From Symsagittifera roscoffensis (taxonomy: Eukaryota > Xenacoelomorpha > Acoela > Convolutidae): a DNA stretch of 64,000 bases. A program made the translations under genes and the position numbers. Below, piece after piece: positions 31,904 to 41,833 of this stretch. The stretch's first letter is position 1, and every line of letters begins with the position of its first letter. The DNA is taken from contig NC_087062.1 in NCBI RefSeq assembly GCF_963678635.1, positions 27,612,833 through 27,676,832 on the forward strand, read 5' to 3'. The notes under the pieces were generated by a model. That model was not told the DNA's origin and did not search any database. It was given only the letters and a program-made list of their open reading frames with translations.

Positions 31904-32768
31904 ATAAAATAATTTCTACCAAAGAACGAGTTTTTATTTCGCTAGTTGGACCGAGTGGATCTGGAAATTTGCATCTTAATTTTGAGTGGTTAAAAATTGG
32001 TACATTTTAACCAAAGTTTGACAAAAATTTTTATTTTTATCAACATTATCAACCTCTTTATGGACAAATGCAAAGAAAAAACCTTAAGTTTATCCAAGGA
32101 GTTGACTTTGAGCTGATTGAAAACCTTCCCAATAATGGAACAAATTACCTGCTCATATTTGATGACTCTTGTGATGAAATTTCAAATTCTAAGCAGTTTG
32201 TAAAAGTTGCTACTGCTGGAAGACTTAGGGGACTGAATACAATATATATTAAGCATAACTTGTTTCATCAAAGCAAATTAGGAAGAGATGTTGAGTTACA
32301 AAAAATACACATATAGTCTTATTCATGTCACCGAGAGATGTTTTACAAATCAATACATTAAGTCAACAACTAGGTCTAGGATCACAATTGAAAGAGTGGT
32401 ATCAAGATGCAACATCTACTCCTTATGGTCATTTACTCATTGATTTAACTCCAAAAACAGTTGATTCGCTAAGATATTGCACAAACTGTGGTTCAGTTCC
32501 ATCAAAATTTTATCTACCAGCAGGAACAGAAACTAAGTTTTTGGACGATGAGCATACAATACGTCGCTATACTCCCAATATTTCAAACATTTTCCCAAAA
32601 ACTTCAAAAACAATTCATCCTCCATTGTCCAACAAGTTTCATTCAATTCCTCAGCGAATGTCTAGTAAACTTAATACGAGGCGAGCTAAAGGATCTTCGA
32701 AAAGTAGACATAGTAAAAAATCGAGGAGAAATATCAGAACTCACACGAAAAAGAACTTCACTGCATAA
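31900..32768 (+). pseudogene. Polinton packaging ATPase, copy 1 (broken)
   Basis: Starts at ATG 31900, overlapping the previous stop. The Walker A region reads GPSGSGN, with Asn (AAT at 31966-31968) in place of the invariant Lys. An in-frame TAA at 32008 follows, then an open stretch with a Walker B-like LLIFDD. A frameshift near 32,300 (AAAAAA where copy 2 has AAAA) separates the C-terminal part, which ends in a Lys/Arg/Ser-rich tail. FtsK/HerA-type ATPases package DNA into capsids; this copy cannot do so. Confidence 0.75.
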
Positions 32769-32850
32769 AAGGAGAACTATTTTGAGCTCACCAAAAGGCT
32801 TACAATTAATATCTGTTATCACTCCTTTTGTCATTAAACGATTGACATAG
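32548..32850 (+). CDS. Overlapping basic ORF after the ATPase, copy 1
   Basis: 100 codons in another frame over the ATPase 3' end. Its last 60 codons (about 32,670-32,850) are Lys/Arg/Leu-rich with RKRTSLHKRR and a hydrophobic end (LISVITPFVIKRL), and they run 80 bp past the ATPase stop, ending just before the integrase ATG. Small basic proteins of this kind occur at this position in other Polintons, so the C-terminal part may be real. The start is uncertain. Confidence 0.35.
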   Translation: MSIQYVAILPIFQTFSQKLQKQFILHCPTSFIQFLSECLVNLIRGELKDLRKVDIVKNRGEISELTRKRTSLHKRRTILSSPKGLQLISVITPFVIKRLT

Positions 32851-32851
32851 T

Positions 32852-33824
32852 ATGGATCAGTTTGTTCGAATTCCTTACTCAATTTATCAATCACAAAGTA
32901 CACTTTCAAAAAAACCAAAATTGGAGCAAAAGCAAGAAAAAGAGGAGATTGTACCAAAAAATTTTGATTCTATTTACAGTGCTGTAAATGCAAAGTTGAA
33001 AACGAGTAACAATAAGCACCTTATTGATTTCATTTTGAATTCTCCTAGAATTAGACTAATTCAGTCAGAAAATATCATATTAGATAATCGAGACACAAAA
33101 GAATCAATTGCAGACTTTGTGAGTGCACTAAAGCGAAAAAATACCGAATTTCCCGATATTTACTTTACCATTTTGGAAGCAACTCAAATTCCACCTAAAC
33201 TGGTTGCCAACAAGAATGCCAAAGCGAAAGACAGAAGAACTTGGATCCTTTTAAAATCTGAAAAGGTAAGTCTGAACAGATTGTATTCTAGGGGTAGAGC
33301 TGCGTACGGTTCTGTGCGAAACTTGAGTAAAGCAAGCGGGTTGTCAAAAAAGAAGAGAGAACAATTTTTACAAACCAAGACATCATATACAAATTTTGGT
33401 CCACCAATTAGAGGTTTCCGAAGGCTTCAAGCATTTTCAAAATATATCAATGAAACCTGGTGTATGGACTTGGCATTTGTGGACAAACTAGCGAGTCAAA
33501 ACAATGGAGTCAAATATTTATTGGTTGCTGTTGATGTTTTTTCGCGATTTGTCAGAGTTCAAACAATGAAAACTAAATATGACAAAGACACTTTACAAGC
33601 TTCCAAAAAAATGATTTCTCAAAAAAAACATTCCTGAAAAGCTTTGGGTTGATAAAGGAACAGAATATGGAGGAACTTTCAACAAATTTTGCAAGGAAAA
33701 AAACATTGAAGTTTACTCGACAATGAGTGAAACAAAAGCTGCATTTGCAGAGAGAGCTATTCAATCATTAAAACACATAATTTACCGTTACATAGAAGAT
33801 CATGGTGAAAAATTCATTCACAAG
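32852..33824 (+). pseudogene. Polinton integrase, copy 1 (truncated)
   Basis: Opens at ATG 32852, encodes the N-terminal region and the first catalytic Asp (MDLAFVD), then loses frame in a poly-A run near 33,625. The second Asp (VDKGTEYGG) and catalytic Glu (AERAIQSL) are readable in another frame. The copy ends at the duplication junction and lacks the C-terminal DNA-binding domain. Confidence 0.85.
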
Positions 33825-33847
33825 AATTTTTCACCATTGTTATTGAA
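33804..33847 (+). other. Duplication junction with templated inverted filler
   Basis: Between the two 3.68-kb copies lie 23 extra bases (33,825-33,847). Their first 12, AATTTTTCACCA, are the reverse complement of TGGTGAAAAATT at 33,804-33,815, giving a 12-bp stem with a short loop. This is a typical scar of end joining with template switching. Confidence 0.75.
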
Positions 33848-33926
33848 GAGTGATGTTATTATAGTAATGTAATTCAAATATTCATCTTCTTGAATAATTT
33901 TTTAAAATTTCTTTGAGCTGAGCAGT

Positions 33927-34355
33927 ATGAGTTGGAACATTGGTTTTTCCAGAAATCTTGTTTTTAAGCTTCAAAATAAATCGGGACTTTTTCATATCGT
34001 CTTACAAGAAAAGTCCCAGAAATTTTCACTAACAGTTTTGGAATCACAAAATTTACCCAAATTGGAAAATTTGGATACAGAATCACAAATTTCTGAATTT
34101 GAGTGGTTTTTGCATTATGGAAGACGAAAAGTTTTTCTAAGTTATCGTTCAGATATTAAAAAAATAGATCTTATCGAGTATTGTAGAAACGGAAACACTT
34201 GGAAACACAATCAGAAATTTCAGTTGAAAAAAGAAGAGTATGATAAACTGGTTGATTTTATCCCCTCAGTTTTGTCTTATGTAGAAACATTCAAAAAAAC
34301 GTGTATCATTATTGACGAATGCACTGTAGAAAATGAACGTTCAGAAATTGAATGA
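33927..34355 (+). CDS. Unknown Polinton ORF A, copy 2
   Basis: Same 142-codon protein as at 30244-30672; I see no residue difference between the copies. Confidence 0.6.
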   Translation: MSWNIGFSRNLVFKLQNKSGLFHIVLQEKSQKFSLTVLESQNLPKLENLDTESQISEFEWFLHYGRRKVFLSYRSDIKKIDLIEYCRNGNTWKHNQKFQLKKEEYDKLVDFIPSVLSYVETFKKTCIIIDECTVENERSEIE

Positions 34356-34692
34356 AATTCTCAGAAATTTTGATTTGATAAAGCATGACTTTTCATCAAA
34401 TACAAAAAGAAAAAATTACTTTCTTTGTACCTGTATTATTTTAGATCCAAACATAAATTTGAAAGAAATGGACCAAAAATTTCCTTTTGGGGGTCTAATT
34501 GGGTACGGAAATTCTCGTATTGATTATTTTTTTGCAAATTCAAAAATTTTCACACTTCATGCAATTTTACACGATGCAGCTGGATCTGTGAAGTCTACTA
34601 CTTGTAAGGGACCTGGTTATTGTTATGTTCTACCTAGTTTTCCAAGTTCTTGTTTTCTTGGTGACTGGATTGTTCTTCTGTATATATATTAA
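34333..34692 (+). CDS. Unknown Polinton ORF B, copy 2
   Basis: Duplicate of 30650-31009 with two residue differences (F to L in the NINFKE segment, T to I in the C-terminal LLYTY). Confidence 0.6.
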   Translation: MNVQKLNEILRNFDLIKHDFSSNTKRKNYFLCTCIILDPNINLKEMDQKFPFGGLIGYGNSRIDYFFANSKIFTLHAILHDAAGSVKSTTCKGPGYCYVLPSFPSSCFLGDWIVLLYIY

Positions 34693-34771
34693 AATTTTTG
34701 CTTCATCAGTATATGCATTGTTCGATTGCTAGTTATTCTAACTAAAATTTTCAGCGAAAACAGTTACCATC

Positions 34772-35242
34772 ATGAGTCTAGTTGTTTTGGATATTTAGTA
34801 GATTGAAAATATAATAGTTAAAGAGTTGGGAGTTTATCAAAATGGACAAACTGTGGGATATTCCTTTCTTCCTCCCAAAAAATTCAAAGCTACATCTCAG
34901 TCTGCTTGGTGTACGAAGCATCTTCATGGAATCAATTGGAACAGTGGCCATGAAAAATATACTGAGCTTGAAAAAATATTGAAAAAATTAAAAGCTCCAG
35001 AAACGGAGCTTTTTGCAAAAGGTTATGAAAAATGTAAAATTCTGTCAGACATTTTGGAAACAAAGGTTACAAATTTGGATGACTACGCATGTGCAAAAAA
35101 TCAGAATTTGATTTTTAAAGATGAAGAATATGATTGGAGGTGTAGCAACTACCCATTTCGTCATGCAAATACTCTTCACTGTGCAGAAAGAAAAGCATTT
35201 GCATACGGAACATGGACTCGATGTTTATTTAATAAATTGTAA
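34772..35242 (+). pseudogene. Polinton ORF C with tandem TAG TAG, copy 2
   Basis: Duplicate of 31089-31559 with the same TAG TAG after codon 8. Confidence 0.6.
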
Positions 35243-35322
35243 ATTACCTTAATAATTTTGTATCATCGTGTTTTTGAAATTTAAATGTTAATCATTATCA
35301 ATTTTTTCATTCCAAAGTTGAG

Positions 35323-35586
35323 ATGAGAGATGAATGTGACAAGCAATTAAATTTAGGAATTTTTGTTTTTGATGAGGAGAATCATGAACGAAAATCTTGG
35401 AAGTTTTTTGGACGTACGTGTAAAAGATCTCTTTTAGTGTTTATGTGCCATATTTTTGTCATAGTTTTAATACTAGCTTGTGCAAGCGTTCGAATAATGT
35501 TATCCACTACATGTGAAGAAACAACAGTTTGGGTAGCAATTTTATCAAGTACAGTCGGTTATATTTTACCTTCTCCAAAGCTATGA
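35323..35586 (+). CDS. Small membrane protein of the Polinton, copy 2
   Basis: Duplicate of 31640-31903 with one residue difference (I to S near the end of the membrane span). Confidence 0.6.
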   Translation: MRDECDKQLNLGIFVFDEENHERKSWKFFGRTCKRSLLVFMCHIFVIVLILACASVRIMLSTTCEETTVWVAILSSTVGYILPSPKL

Positions 35587-36449
35587 ATAAAAGAATTTCT
35601 ACCAAAGAACGAGTTTTTATTTCGCTAGTTGGACCGAGTGGATCTGGAAATTTGCATCTTAATTTTGAGTGGTTAAAAATTGGTACATTTTAACCAAAGT
35701 TTGACAAAATTTTTTATTTTTATCAACATTATCAACCTCTTTATGGACAAATGCAAAGAAAAAACCTTAAGTTTATCCAAGGAGTTGACTTTGAGCTGAT
35801 TGAAAACCTTCCCAATAATGGAACAAATTACCTGCTCACATTTGATGACTCTTGTGATGAAATTTCAAATTCTAAGCAGTTTGTAAAAGTTGCTACTGCT
35901 GGAAGACTTAGGGGACTGAATACAATATATATTAAGCATAACTTGTTTCATCAAAGCAAATTAGGAAGAGATGTTGAGTTACAAAATACACATATAGTCT
36001 TATTCAAGTCACCGAGAGATGTTTTACAAATCAATACATTAAGTCAACAACTAGGTCTAGGATCACAATTGAAAGAGTGGTATCAAGATGCAACATCTAC
36101 TCCTTATGGTCATTTACTCATTGATTTAACTCCAAAAACAGTTGATTCGCTAAGATATTGCACAAACTGTGGTTCAGTTCCATCAAAATTTTATCTACCA
36201 GCAGGAACAGAAACTAAGTTTTTGGACGATGAGCATACAATACGTCGCTATACTCCCAATATTTCAAACATTTTCCCAAAAACTTCAAAAACAATTCATC
36301 CTCCATTGTCCAACAAGTTTCATTCAATTCCTCAGCGAATGTCTAGTAAACTTAATACGAGGCGAGCTAAAGGATCTTCGAAAAGTAGACATAGTAAAAA
36401 ATCGAGGAGAAATATCAGAACTCACACGAAAAAGAACTTCACTGCATAA
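35583..36449 (+). pseudogene. Polinton packaging ATPase, copy 2 (one stop)
   Basis: Same gene as at 31900-32768 without the frameshift: after the TAA at 35691 the frame is open for 232 codons from the ATG at 35751. The Walker B-like segment reads LLTFDD here. The Walker A Lys is also Asn, so the substitution predates the duplication. Confidence 0.75.
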
Positions 36450-36531
36450 AAGGAGAACTATTTTGAGCTCACCAAAAGGCTTACAATTAATATCTGTTAT
36501 CACTCCTTTTGTCATTAAACGATTGACATAG
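36231..36531 (+). CDS. Overlapping basic ORF after the ATPase, copy 2
   Basis: Duplicate of 32548-32850, identical as far as I can see. Confidence 0.35.
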
Positions 36532-36532
36532 T

Positions 36533-37846
36533 ATGGATCAGTTTGTTCGAATTCCTTACTCAATTTATCAATCACAAAGTACACTTTCAAAAAAACCAAA
36601 ATTGGAGCAAAAGCAAGAAAAAGAGGAGATTGTACCAAAAAATTTTGATTCTATTTACAGTGCTGTAAATGCAAAGTTGAAAACGAGTAACAATAAGCAC
36701 CTTATTGATTTAATTTTGAATTCTCCTAGAATTAGACTAATTCAGTCAGAAAATATCATATTAGATAATCGAGACACAAAAGAATCAATTGCAGACTTTG
36801 TGAGTGCACTAAAGTGAAAAAATACCGAATTTCCCGATATTTACTTTACCATTTTGGAAGCAACTCAAATTCCACCTAAACTGGTTGCCAACAAGAATGC
36901 CAAAGCGAAAGACAGAAGAACTTGGATCCTTTTAAAATCTGAAAAGGTAAGTCTGAACAGATTGTATTCTAGGGGTAGAGCTGCGTACGGTTCTGTGCGA
37001 AACTTGAGTAAAGCAAGCGGGTTGTCAAAAAAGAAGAGAGAACAATTTTTACAAACCAAGACATCATATACAAATTTCGGTCCACCAATTAGAGGTTTCC
37101 GAAGGCTTCAAGCATTTTCAAAATATATCAATGAAACCTGGTGTATGGACTTGGCATTTGTGGACAAACTAGCGAGTCAAAACAATGGAGTCAAATATTT
37201 ATTGGTTGCTGTTGATGTTTTTTCGCGATTTGTCAGAGTTCAAACAATGAAAACTAAATATGACAAAGACACTTTACAAGCTTCCAAAAAAATGATTTCT
37301 CAAAAAAAAAACACTCCTGAAAAGCTTTGGGTTGATAAAGGAACAGAATATGGAGGAACTTTCAACAAATTTTGCAAGGAAAAAAACATTGAAGTTTACT
37401 CGACAATGAGTGAAACAAAAGCTGCATTTGCAGAGAGAGCTATTCAATCATTAAAACACATAATTTACCGTTACATAGAAGATCATGGTGAAAAATTCAT
37501 TCACAAGTTGCCGCAATTTGTGTCTACAATGAATTGTCGCATCAAAAGATCTATTGGGAAATCACCTAGAGATGTCAAGAATACTGATTTCCTCTCAATT
37601 TTGTACAATAAATCTCTAACAAGGTATAGGAAACAAAAATTCAAAGTTGGAGACAGAGTGAGAATTTCAAAGAATGATATTCCGTTCCAAAAAGGATATA
37701 AACCACAATTTACAGATGAAATTTTTGAAATTTCGGCAGTCTCTACAAAAAAGCCCCCTTCATACATCATCAAAGATCTCGACAAAGAGGAAATTCTGGG
37801 AAAATTTTATGAAAAAGAGCTTAGAAAATGTTCTGATTACAGGTAA
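36533..37846 (+). pseudogene. Polinton integrase (rve family), copy 2 (one stop)
   Basis: Full-length gene of about 437 codons broken only by TGA at 36815-36817, where copy 1 has CGA. The retroviral-type core has Asp in MDLAFVD (about residue 206), Asp in VDKGTEYGG (about 267) and Glu in AERAIQSL (about 300; I count 32 residues between the last two). The C-terminal domain (about 365-435) begins KFKVGDRVRIS and resembles the small beta-barrel of retroviral and Polinton integrases. The enzyme would insert the element with a 6-bp target duplication. Confidence 0.88.
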
Positions 37847-37883
37847 ATCATTTTTTAAACTAAATTTCTACCGATCAGTTGTC

Positions 37884-38710
37884 ATGGATTCTTTCACTAT
37901 TGAGTTGGTTTCCAACGCTTCTTTTAATTGTTATCCGAATAATAGTCTTAGTTCTTTCACAAATTTTCTACCTGAACAAATACATTTGAAAGGAGAATGG
38001 AAGGTTGCTATTTCAGAAATATCATAGCCTTCTCTGTACCAAAATGTTACAGAGGGAAAGTTTACATTCGTAGACGGTAGAGAAAGTTCTGAGGAGAGAA
38101 GAAAGATTGTACCGATGAACATTGAATCAGGATTGTATCCAAGTATTGTTGATATAGTTGTAGCCATGAACAACAAAATTCGACAACGTCTAGGAGCTCA
38201 AGTTTTTGAATATAACGGAATCTATGTATCAGTAGATAAAATTACACAATAAGTTGCTGTTCTTTTACCTGAGAGTCAATCAGTGTTTATAATTCAGAGT
38301 GCTGATTTGAGCCACATTTTTGGTTGTGATTTAGAACAAAATCAAACAGGGGTTATAATGAAAGGAAAAGGTCCACATTATCCTCAGTATTCTTACGACA
38401 TTATAAGAATACATTCCCTAATGATATACAGTGATATTATAGAAAATAAAATAGTTGGTGATACAAAACTCCCTTATTGCGTTGTATTCCATTTATCTCC
38501 AAAGTGAAGAGTGGAGATATAATTTCTACAGGACAGTACATGAATTATCAATCCTTTACAAATTTACAGTTTAAAAAGCTGTTGAAAAATTTTATCCATA
38601 GTATCAAGATAGAACTAAGAGATAGTACAGGTGATAAAATTCCTTTTGTGTCCGTAGGAATCACTCAAGTTGTTCTCTTGTTCCGCAAGATTTCGAATAA
38701 TCATTTTTGA
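37884..38710 (+). pseudogene. Polinton penton-like minor capsid protein (broken)
   Basis: From ATG 37884 one frame runs through TAG at 38025 and TAA at 38250 to TGA at 38505, then continues in another frame from about 38,477 to TGA 38710. Recognisable stretches include IELVSNASFN, MKGKGPHYPQYSYDI and IRIHSLMIYSD, characteristic of the conserved penton-like (single jelly-roll) protein of metazoan Polintons. It would form capsid vertices. Three lesions make this copy a pseudogene. Confidence 0.75.
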
Positions 38711-38727
38711 TTTAAACTTCATGCGAA

Positions 38728-39102
38728 ATGGTTGCTCAAAATTCAACTGATTTCCCTATTTTTCGAGGACATGCAAGACAGCGTGGAAGAAGTTTTGGAG
38801 CTCTTGCACAAACTCTTGGGAGAACTGCAATCCCTTTTATTAAAAACTATATAGTCCCAGCTGCGAAAAGAATTGGGGCAGATTTGTTTGAAATCGCTGC
38901 TCCAGAGATTGGGGAAGTTGTTACTGGACGTAGAAAACTCAAAACATTTGCAAAAGATGTGGGAGCAAAAACAGTTCGGAAACAATTGGGAGGTGGAAAA
39001 AAGAAATCTAAGCGTAGAACTGCTGGAACCAGATACATTTCTCGAAAAAGTAGATCAAAAAACAGTCGCTCTCGCAAAGACATTTTTGACAATATAAAAT
39101 GA
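38728..39102 (+). CDS. Basic virion-type protein of the Polinton
   Basis: 124 intact codons. The N-terminal half is Gly/Ala-rich with an amphipathic stretch (YIVPAAKRIGADLFEIAAP); the C-terminal 45 residues are Lys/Arg/Ser-rich. Its place between the penton-like and major capsid genes and its composition suggest a DNA-condensing or membrane-active minor virion protein. Its stop overlaps the next ATG (ATGA at 39099). Confidence 0.65.
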   Translation: MVAQNSTDFPIFRGHARQRGRSFGALAQTLGRTAIPFIKNYIVPAAKRIGADLFEIAAPEIGEVVTGRRKLKTFAKDVGAKTVRKQLGGGKKKSKRRTAGTRYISRKSRSKNSRSRKDIFDNIK

Positions 39103-40426
39103 GTGTAAACCAAAGCCATTTTCGGTACGGGGCTTTTACAAATTCTTCATTGGAGATTTTTGATAAAGTCCCAGTTTTGGAAACAATTATGTCATCTTAC
39201 ACACAAGAATTATTCCCCAGTACTTCTCTGGATGAAAGCAGTATTGAGTTTGAATTTAAAAAGGATCGTTATCTCTACTTGGATATGCGTGATACCCATC
39301 TTAGCTTAAAGCTTCAACTATTCAAAGGAAGATTGTTTGATGCTTTCAAAAAAGAAAAAGCAGAACATAAAGCAAAATCGGAGGAAGATTCAGATGAGGA
39401 ACCACAAACTTACTTAACTTATGTAAACAATCTACTACATTCTCTATTCTCCAACTGTTAAGTTTATTTTAACAATACAATGGTTTAAAATGCCAATGGA
39501 TTATATCCTCATAAGGCACAGATATCCAGATATCGAACGAATTCACTTCGTCAGCAGTGAGTAATAAAGGAATTCTTGCTTGTCATGGATACAGTTTTGA
39601 AGAAAATCCTGATGCTTTTGATATGTATCCATTCACTGATAGAGCAAATTCCTTGGAAACAGGGATAACTTTTTCACTCTATGGGAGGCTCGCCATTGAT
39701 TTGTTTACTTGCGAAAAACTGTTGCTACCAAATACCAAAGTTCGAATTAATTTTATTCGAGCTAGACCTAATTTTTACATGCTATCTGATAATCCAAATG
39801 TCAGTCTGAAAATTGTTGATTGTTCGTTGTTTACTAGAAGAATTTTAGTTGCTGAACCTAATCATCAATACTTGGAATGGAATCTGGAAAGAGAACTTGC
39901 TCAATACAATTACATGGAAACTATAGCAAGAACCTTTATCATTCCATCTCGTCAAAACCAATTCATACAAGAAAATATATTCAATAATGCTCCAATAAGA
40001 AGAGTTGCTGTTGCGATGAAGACAAATTCAGCTGTTGCAGGTTCTTTTCATGAAAACCCTTTCAGCTATTAGCAATTTCATTTAGGAGAACTTAGAATTA
40101 TTCGGGATGGAAGAGCAATTGTTTCATTAGATACAACTTCTCCTTGTCGACCTTATGTTACAACAATGAAAGCAATGCAGTTTAACGAAGATTTCTCAGC
40201 TCTTCCTATGGAAGATTTTCAAAATCACTTTATTCTAGTTTTTGACTTGACTTCACTACAGGATGCTGCTGAACAGTTGCATTATCCAGAACTTAGTGGA
40301 GAAAGCTTGAGATTAGAAATTTTTTTCCAGTTTCCCTTGGAGCAAGTAACGGAAGTGATAGTCTTGGGAGAAAGATTATCAAATGTTCAAATTGACAAAT
40401 TCGGAACAGTCGCTAAAAATGTTTAG
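39099..40426 (+). pseudogene. Polinton major capsid protein (broken)
   Basis: The N-terminal part (39,099-39,461) carries SSLEIFD and an acidic insert and ends at TAA 39459; a frameshift follows near 39,500. The main part is open 39,557-40,072 (GILACHGYSFEENPD), with TAG at 40070, and the last part is at 40,166-40,426. The order and wording match the double jelly-roll major capsid protein of metazoan Polintons, which forms the capsid hexons. Several lesions make it non-functional. Confidence 0.75.
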
Positions 40427-40592
40427 TTTTTTTGAGTTCTCAGGTTCCTATAAAAATATTGTAGTTTTTTTGGGACTTTTCATTGTGATTGTCTTTGTAC
40501 TATATATTTTGTTTTTCTTCAGACCTAAATCTCCAGAAAAAGCAGCTAATGAATGCTGTTTAATTGAAAACCCAAGACATTTTTCAACCTAG
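40419..40592 (+). CDS. Small single-span membrane ORF, possibly truncated
   Basis: 57 codons from ATG 40419, overlapping the capsid stop by 8 nt. A clear membrane span (about residues 12-32, VVFLGLFIVIVFVLYILFFF) is followed by a short Cys-containing tail. Just downstream another frame is open and Cys-rich (40,590-40,674), then a 68-nt GTAAGT...TTTTAG intron (40675-40742), then a short exon whose phase fits and which ends at TAA just inside the protease ORF. The gene may originally have continued through these with a Cys-rich domain. Confidence 0.5.
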   Translation: MFSFFEFSGSYKNIVVFLGLFIVIVFVLYILFFFRPKSPEKAANECCLIENPRHFST

Positions 40593-40768
40593 ACTGTAAA
40601 TCAGTGTTCAACAAATTTTGTCCAGTTCACAAGTTTTGTGTATGGGACTTTGTTGATTCAGTACCTAAATGCGAGTAAGTCAATAACTTTAGGATTTTCC
40701 ATCCTAAATTACAATATCAAACTTTCTATTTCTTTGTTTTAGATGTAAATCAGCTAACATTTGCGAAA

Positions 40769-41167
40769 ATGGATAATTTTTCACTTCTGCAAATTATTGA
40801 AAGAATTCCTGAACTCAGGTTCAAGTACATGGGATCTTACCCCTCTGATAAAGTACCTCAACTAACAAAATACTTTTTTGCAATTGTTAACTCAGCTCCA
40901 AGCAATGATAGAGGGGAGCACTGGATCATGATGGCTTGATTGGATAAAACTTACTATTTTGCTGATTCTTTGGGTCGGAAAAGAACAGCTTATTCCATTC
41001 AAACAAAAAAGTATCGGCGAATGGTTCCTCGAAAGCTAAAAAAAACTAATAATTTGTGTGGATTTTACGCAATTTATTCAGCATTTCTTCTTTTTAAATT
41101 CTACCAGACAAACTTGAATAATATTCATGATGTGCATTTTTTGAATTTTATAAGTTTTTTTATGTAA
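40769..41167 (+). pseudogene. Adenain-like cysteine protease of the Polinton (one stop)
   Basis: One frame from ATG 40769 to TAA 41165-41167, interrupted by TGA at 40937. The triad residues are recognisable: His in GEHW, Asp in FADSLG and Cys in NLCGFYA. This family matures capsid proteins. At about 132 codons it is short for the family, and the internal stop separates His from Asp and Cys. The last gene before the right inverted repeat, as usual for Polintons. Confidence 0.8.
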
Positions 41168-41202
41168 ATTTGTAATTTTTTCATTTGTAAGTGTAAGTTA
41201 TG

Positions 41203-41796
41203 GCAGTAAGTTTACTATACGATGCAGTGATTTATATATTTTCATTGTAATTTAATTTTTTTCTCTCAAAAAATTTGATTTTTTTTCGATGTCTCTGTAG
41301 GTTCAGAATAGATTCAGATAGATAGAAAGTAAATGTATGTAATAAATTTTTATTAGATCAAATTAAACAAAATCTTATCGTGTTTTGAATTTTTTTGAAA
41401 AAATTTTAAATTTTTTTGATAAAAAAATTCCAAGTTTTTGCTCAAAAACTCTTACCATTGACTTACCATGCACCAAAAAAAACTAAATACATAATCTTAA
41501 TTCTACAATCTACACGTAATTAACAATTAATTGTTCCCAATTAGGTAACGCGCGCCGAGATTTTTGCGAAAAAATTAGACATTCTCGCACAAAAACCAAA
41601 AAATTTTCGTTTTTCTTTCCATTATCTTACCATCACACAAACCATAAAACCTTACCATCGGTATTCCCTATCTTAATACATTGTAGACTCTATACCCAAT
41701 CTTAATACATAGCATGGCGGACCGGAAATCTATAACGTATCTTAATACATTGGGTCCGCCATGCCCCCCCCCACTTCAGCTCCAACATCTACTACT
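41203..41796 (-). repeat. Polinton right terminal inverted repeat
   Basis: Reverse complement of the left repeat. It begins 36 bp after the protease ORF stop and ends CATCTACTACT at 41796. A 13-bp-stem hairpin (41799-41833) starts immediately beyond it. Confidence 0.9.
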
Positions 41797-41798
41797 TG

Positions 41799-41833
41799 TG
41801 GTTAATGGAGATGGTTGTTTTCTCCATTAACCA
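41799..41833. repeat. 13-bp-stem hairpin abutting the Polinton end
   Basis: TGGTTAATGGAGA and TCTCCATTAACCA separated by 9 nt, starting 2 bp after the last base of the inverted repeat. Confidence 0.8.

Larger units (their letters stand above)
30165..33824 (+). repeat. 3.68-kb internal tandem duplication, copy 1
   Basis: Matches 33848-37507 at a constant offset of 3,683 bp. It contains four small ORFs, the ATPase and most of the integrase. It ends abruptly inside the integrase. Confidence 0.95.
33848..37507 (+). repeat. 3.68-kb internal tandem duplication, copy 2
   Basis: Second copy, continuous with the rest of the integrase. It is near-identical to copy 1 but with private indels and substitutions. 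Confidence 0.95.
20852..41796. mobile_element. Polinton/Maverick element with both inverted repeats
   Basis: A virus-like DNA transposon of about 20.9 kb, bounded by inverted repeats of about 593 bp that start AGTAGTAGATG at each end. The gene set is diagnostic: protein-primed polymerase B (minus strand), retroviral-type integrase, packaging ATPase, penton-like and major capsid proteins, and an adenain-like cysteine protease. About 3.7 kb of its length comes from an internal tandem duplication. I do not see the expected 6-bp target duplication: TAAGAT on the left, TGTGGT on the right. Nearly all the large genes carry stops or frameshifts, so it is a decaying copy. Confidence 0.9.

Noticed and set aside
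32643-37785. Minus-strand ORFs over the ATPase and integrase
   Set aside because: Antisense of recognisable genes.
15179-40939. Reassignment of TGA or TAG as sense codons in the Polinton
   Set aside because: TAA stops and frameshifts occur as well, and the integrase TGA corresponds to CGA in the other copy, so ordinary decay explains it.
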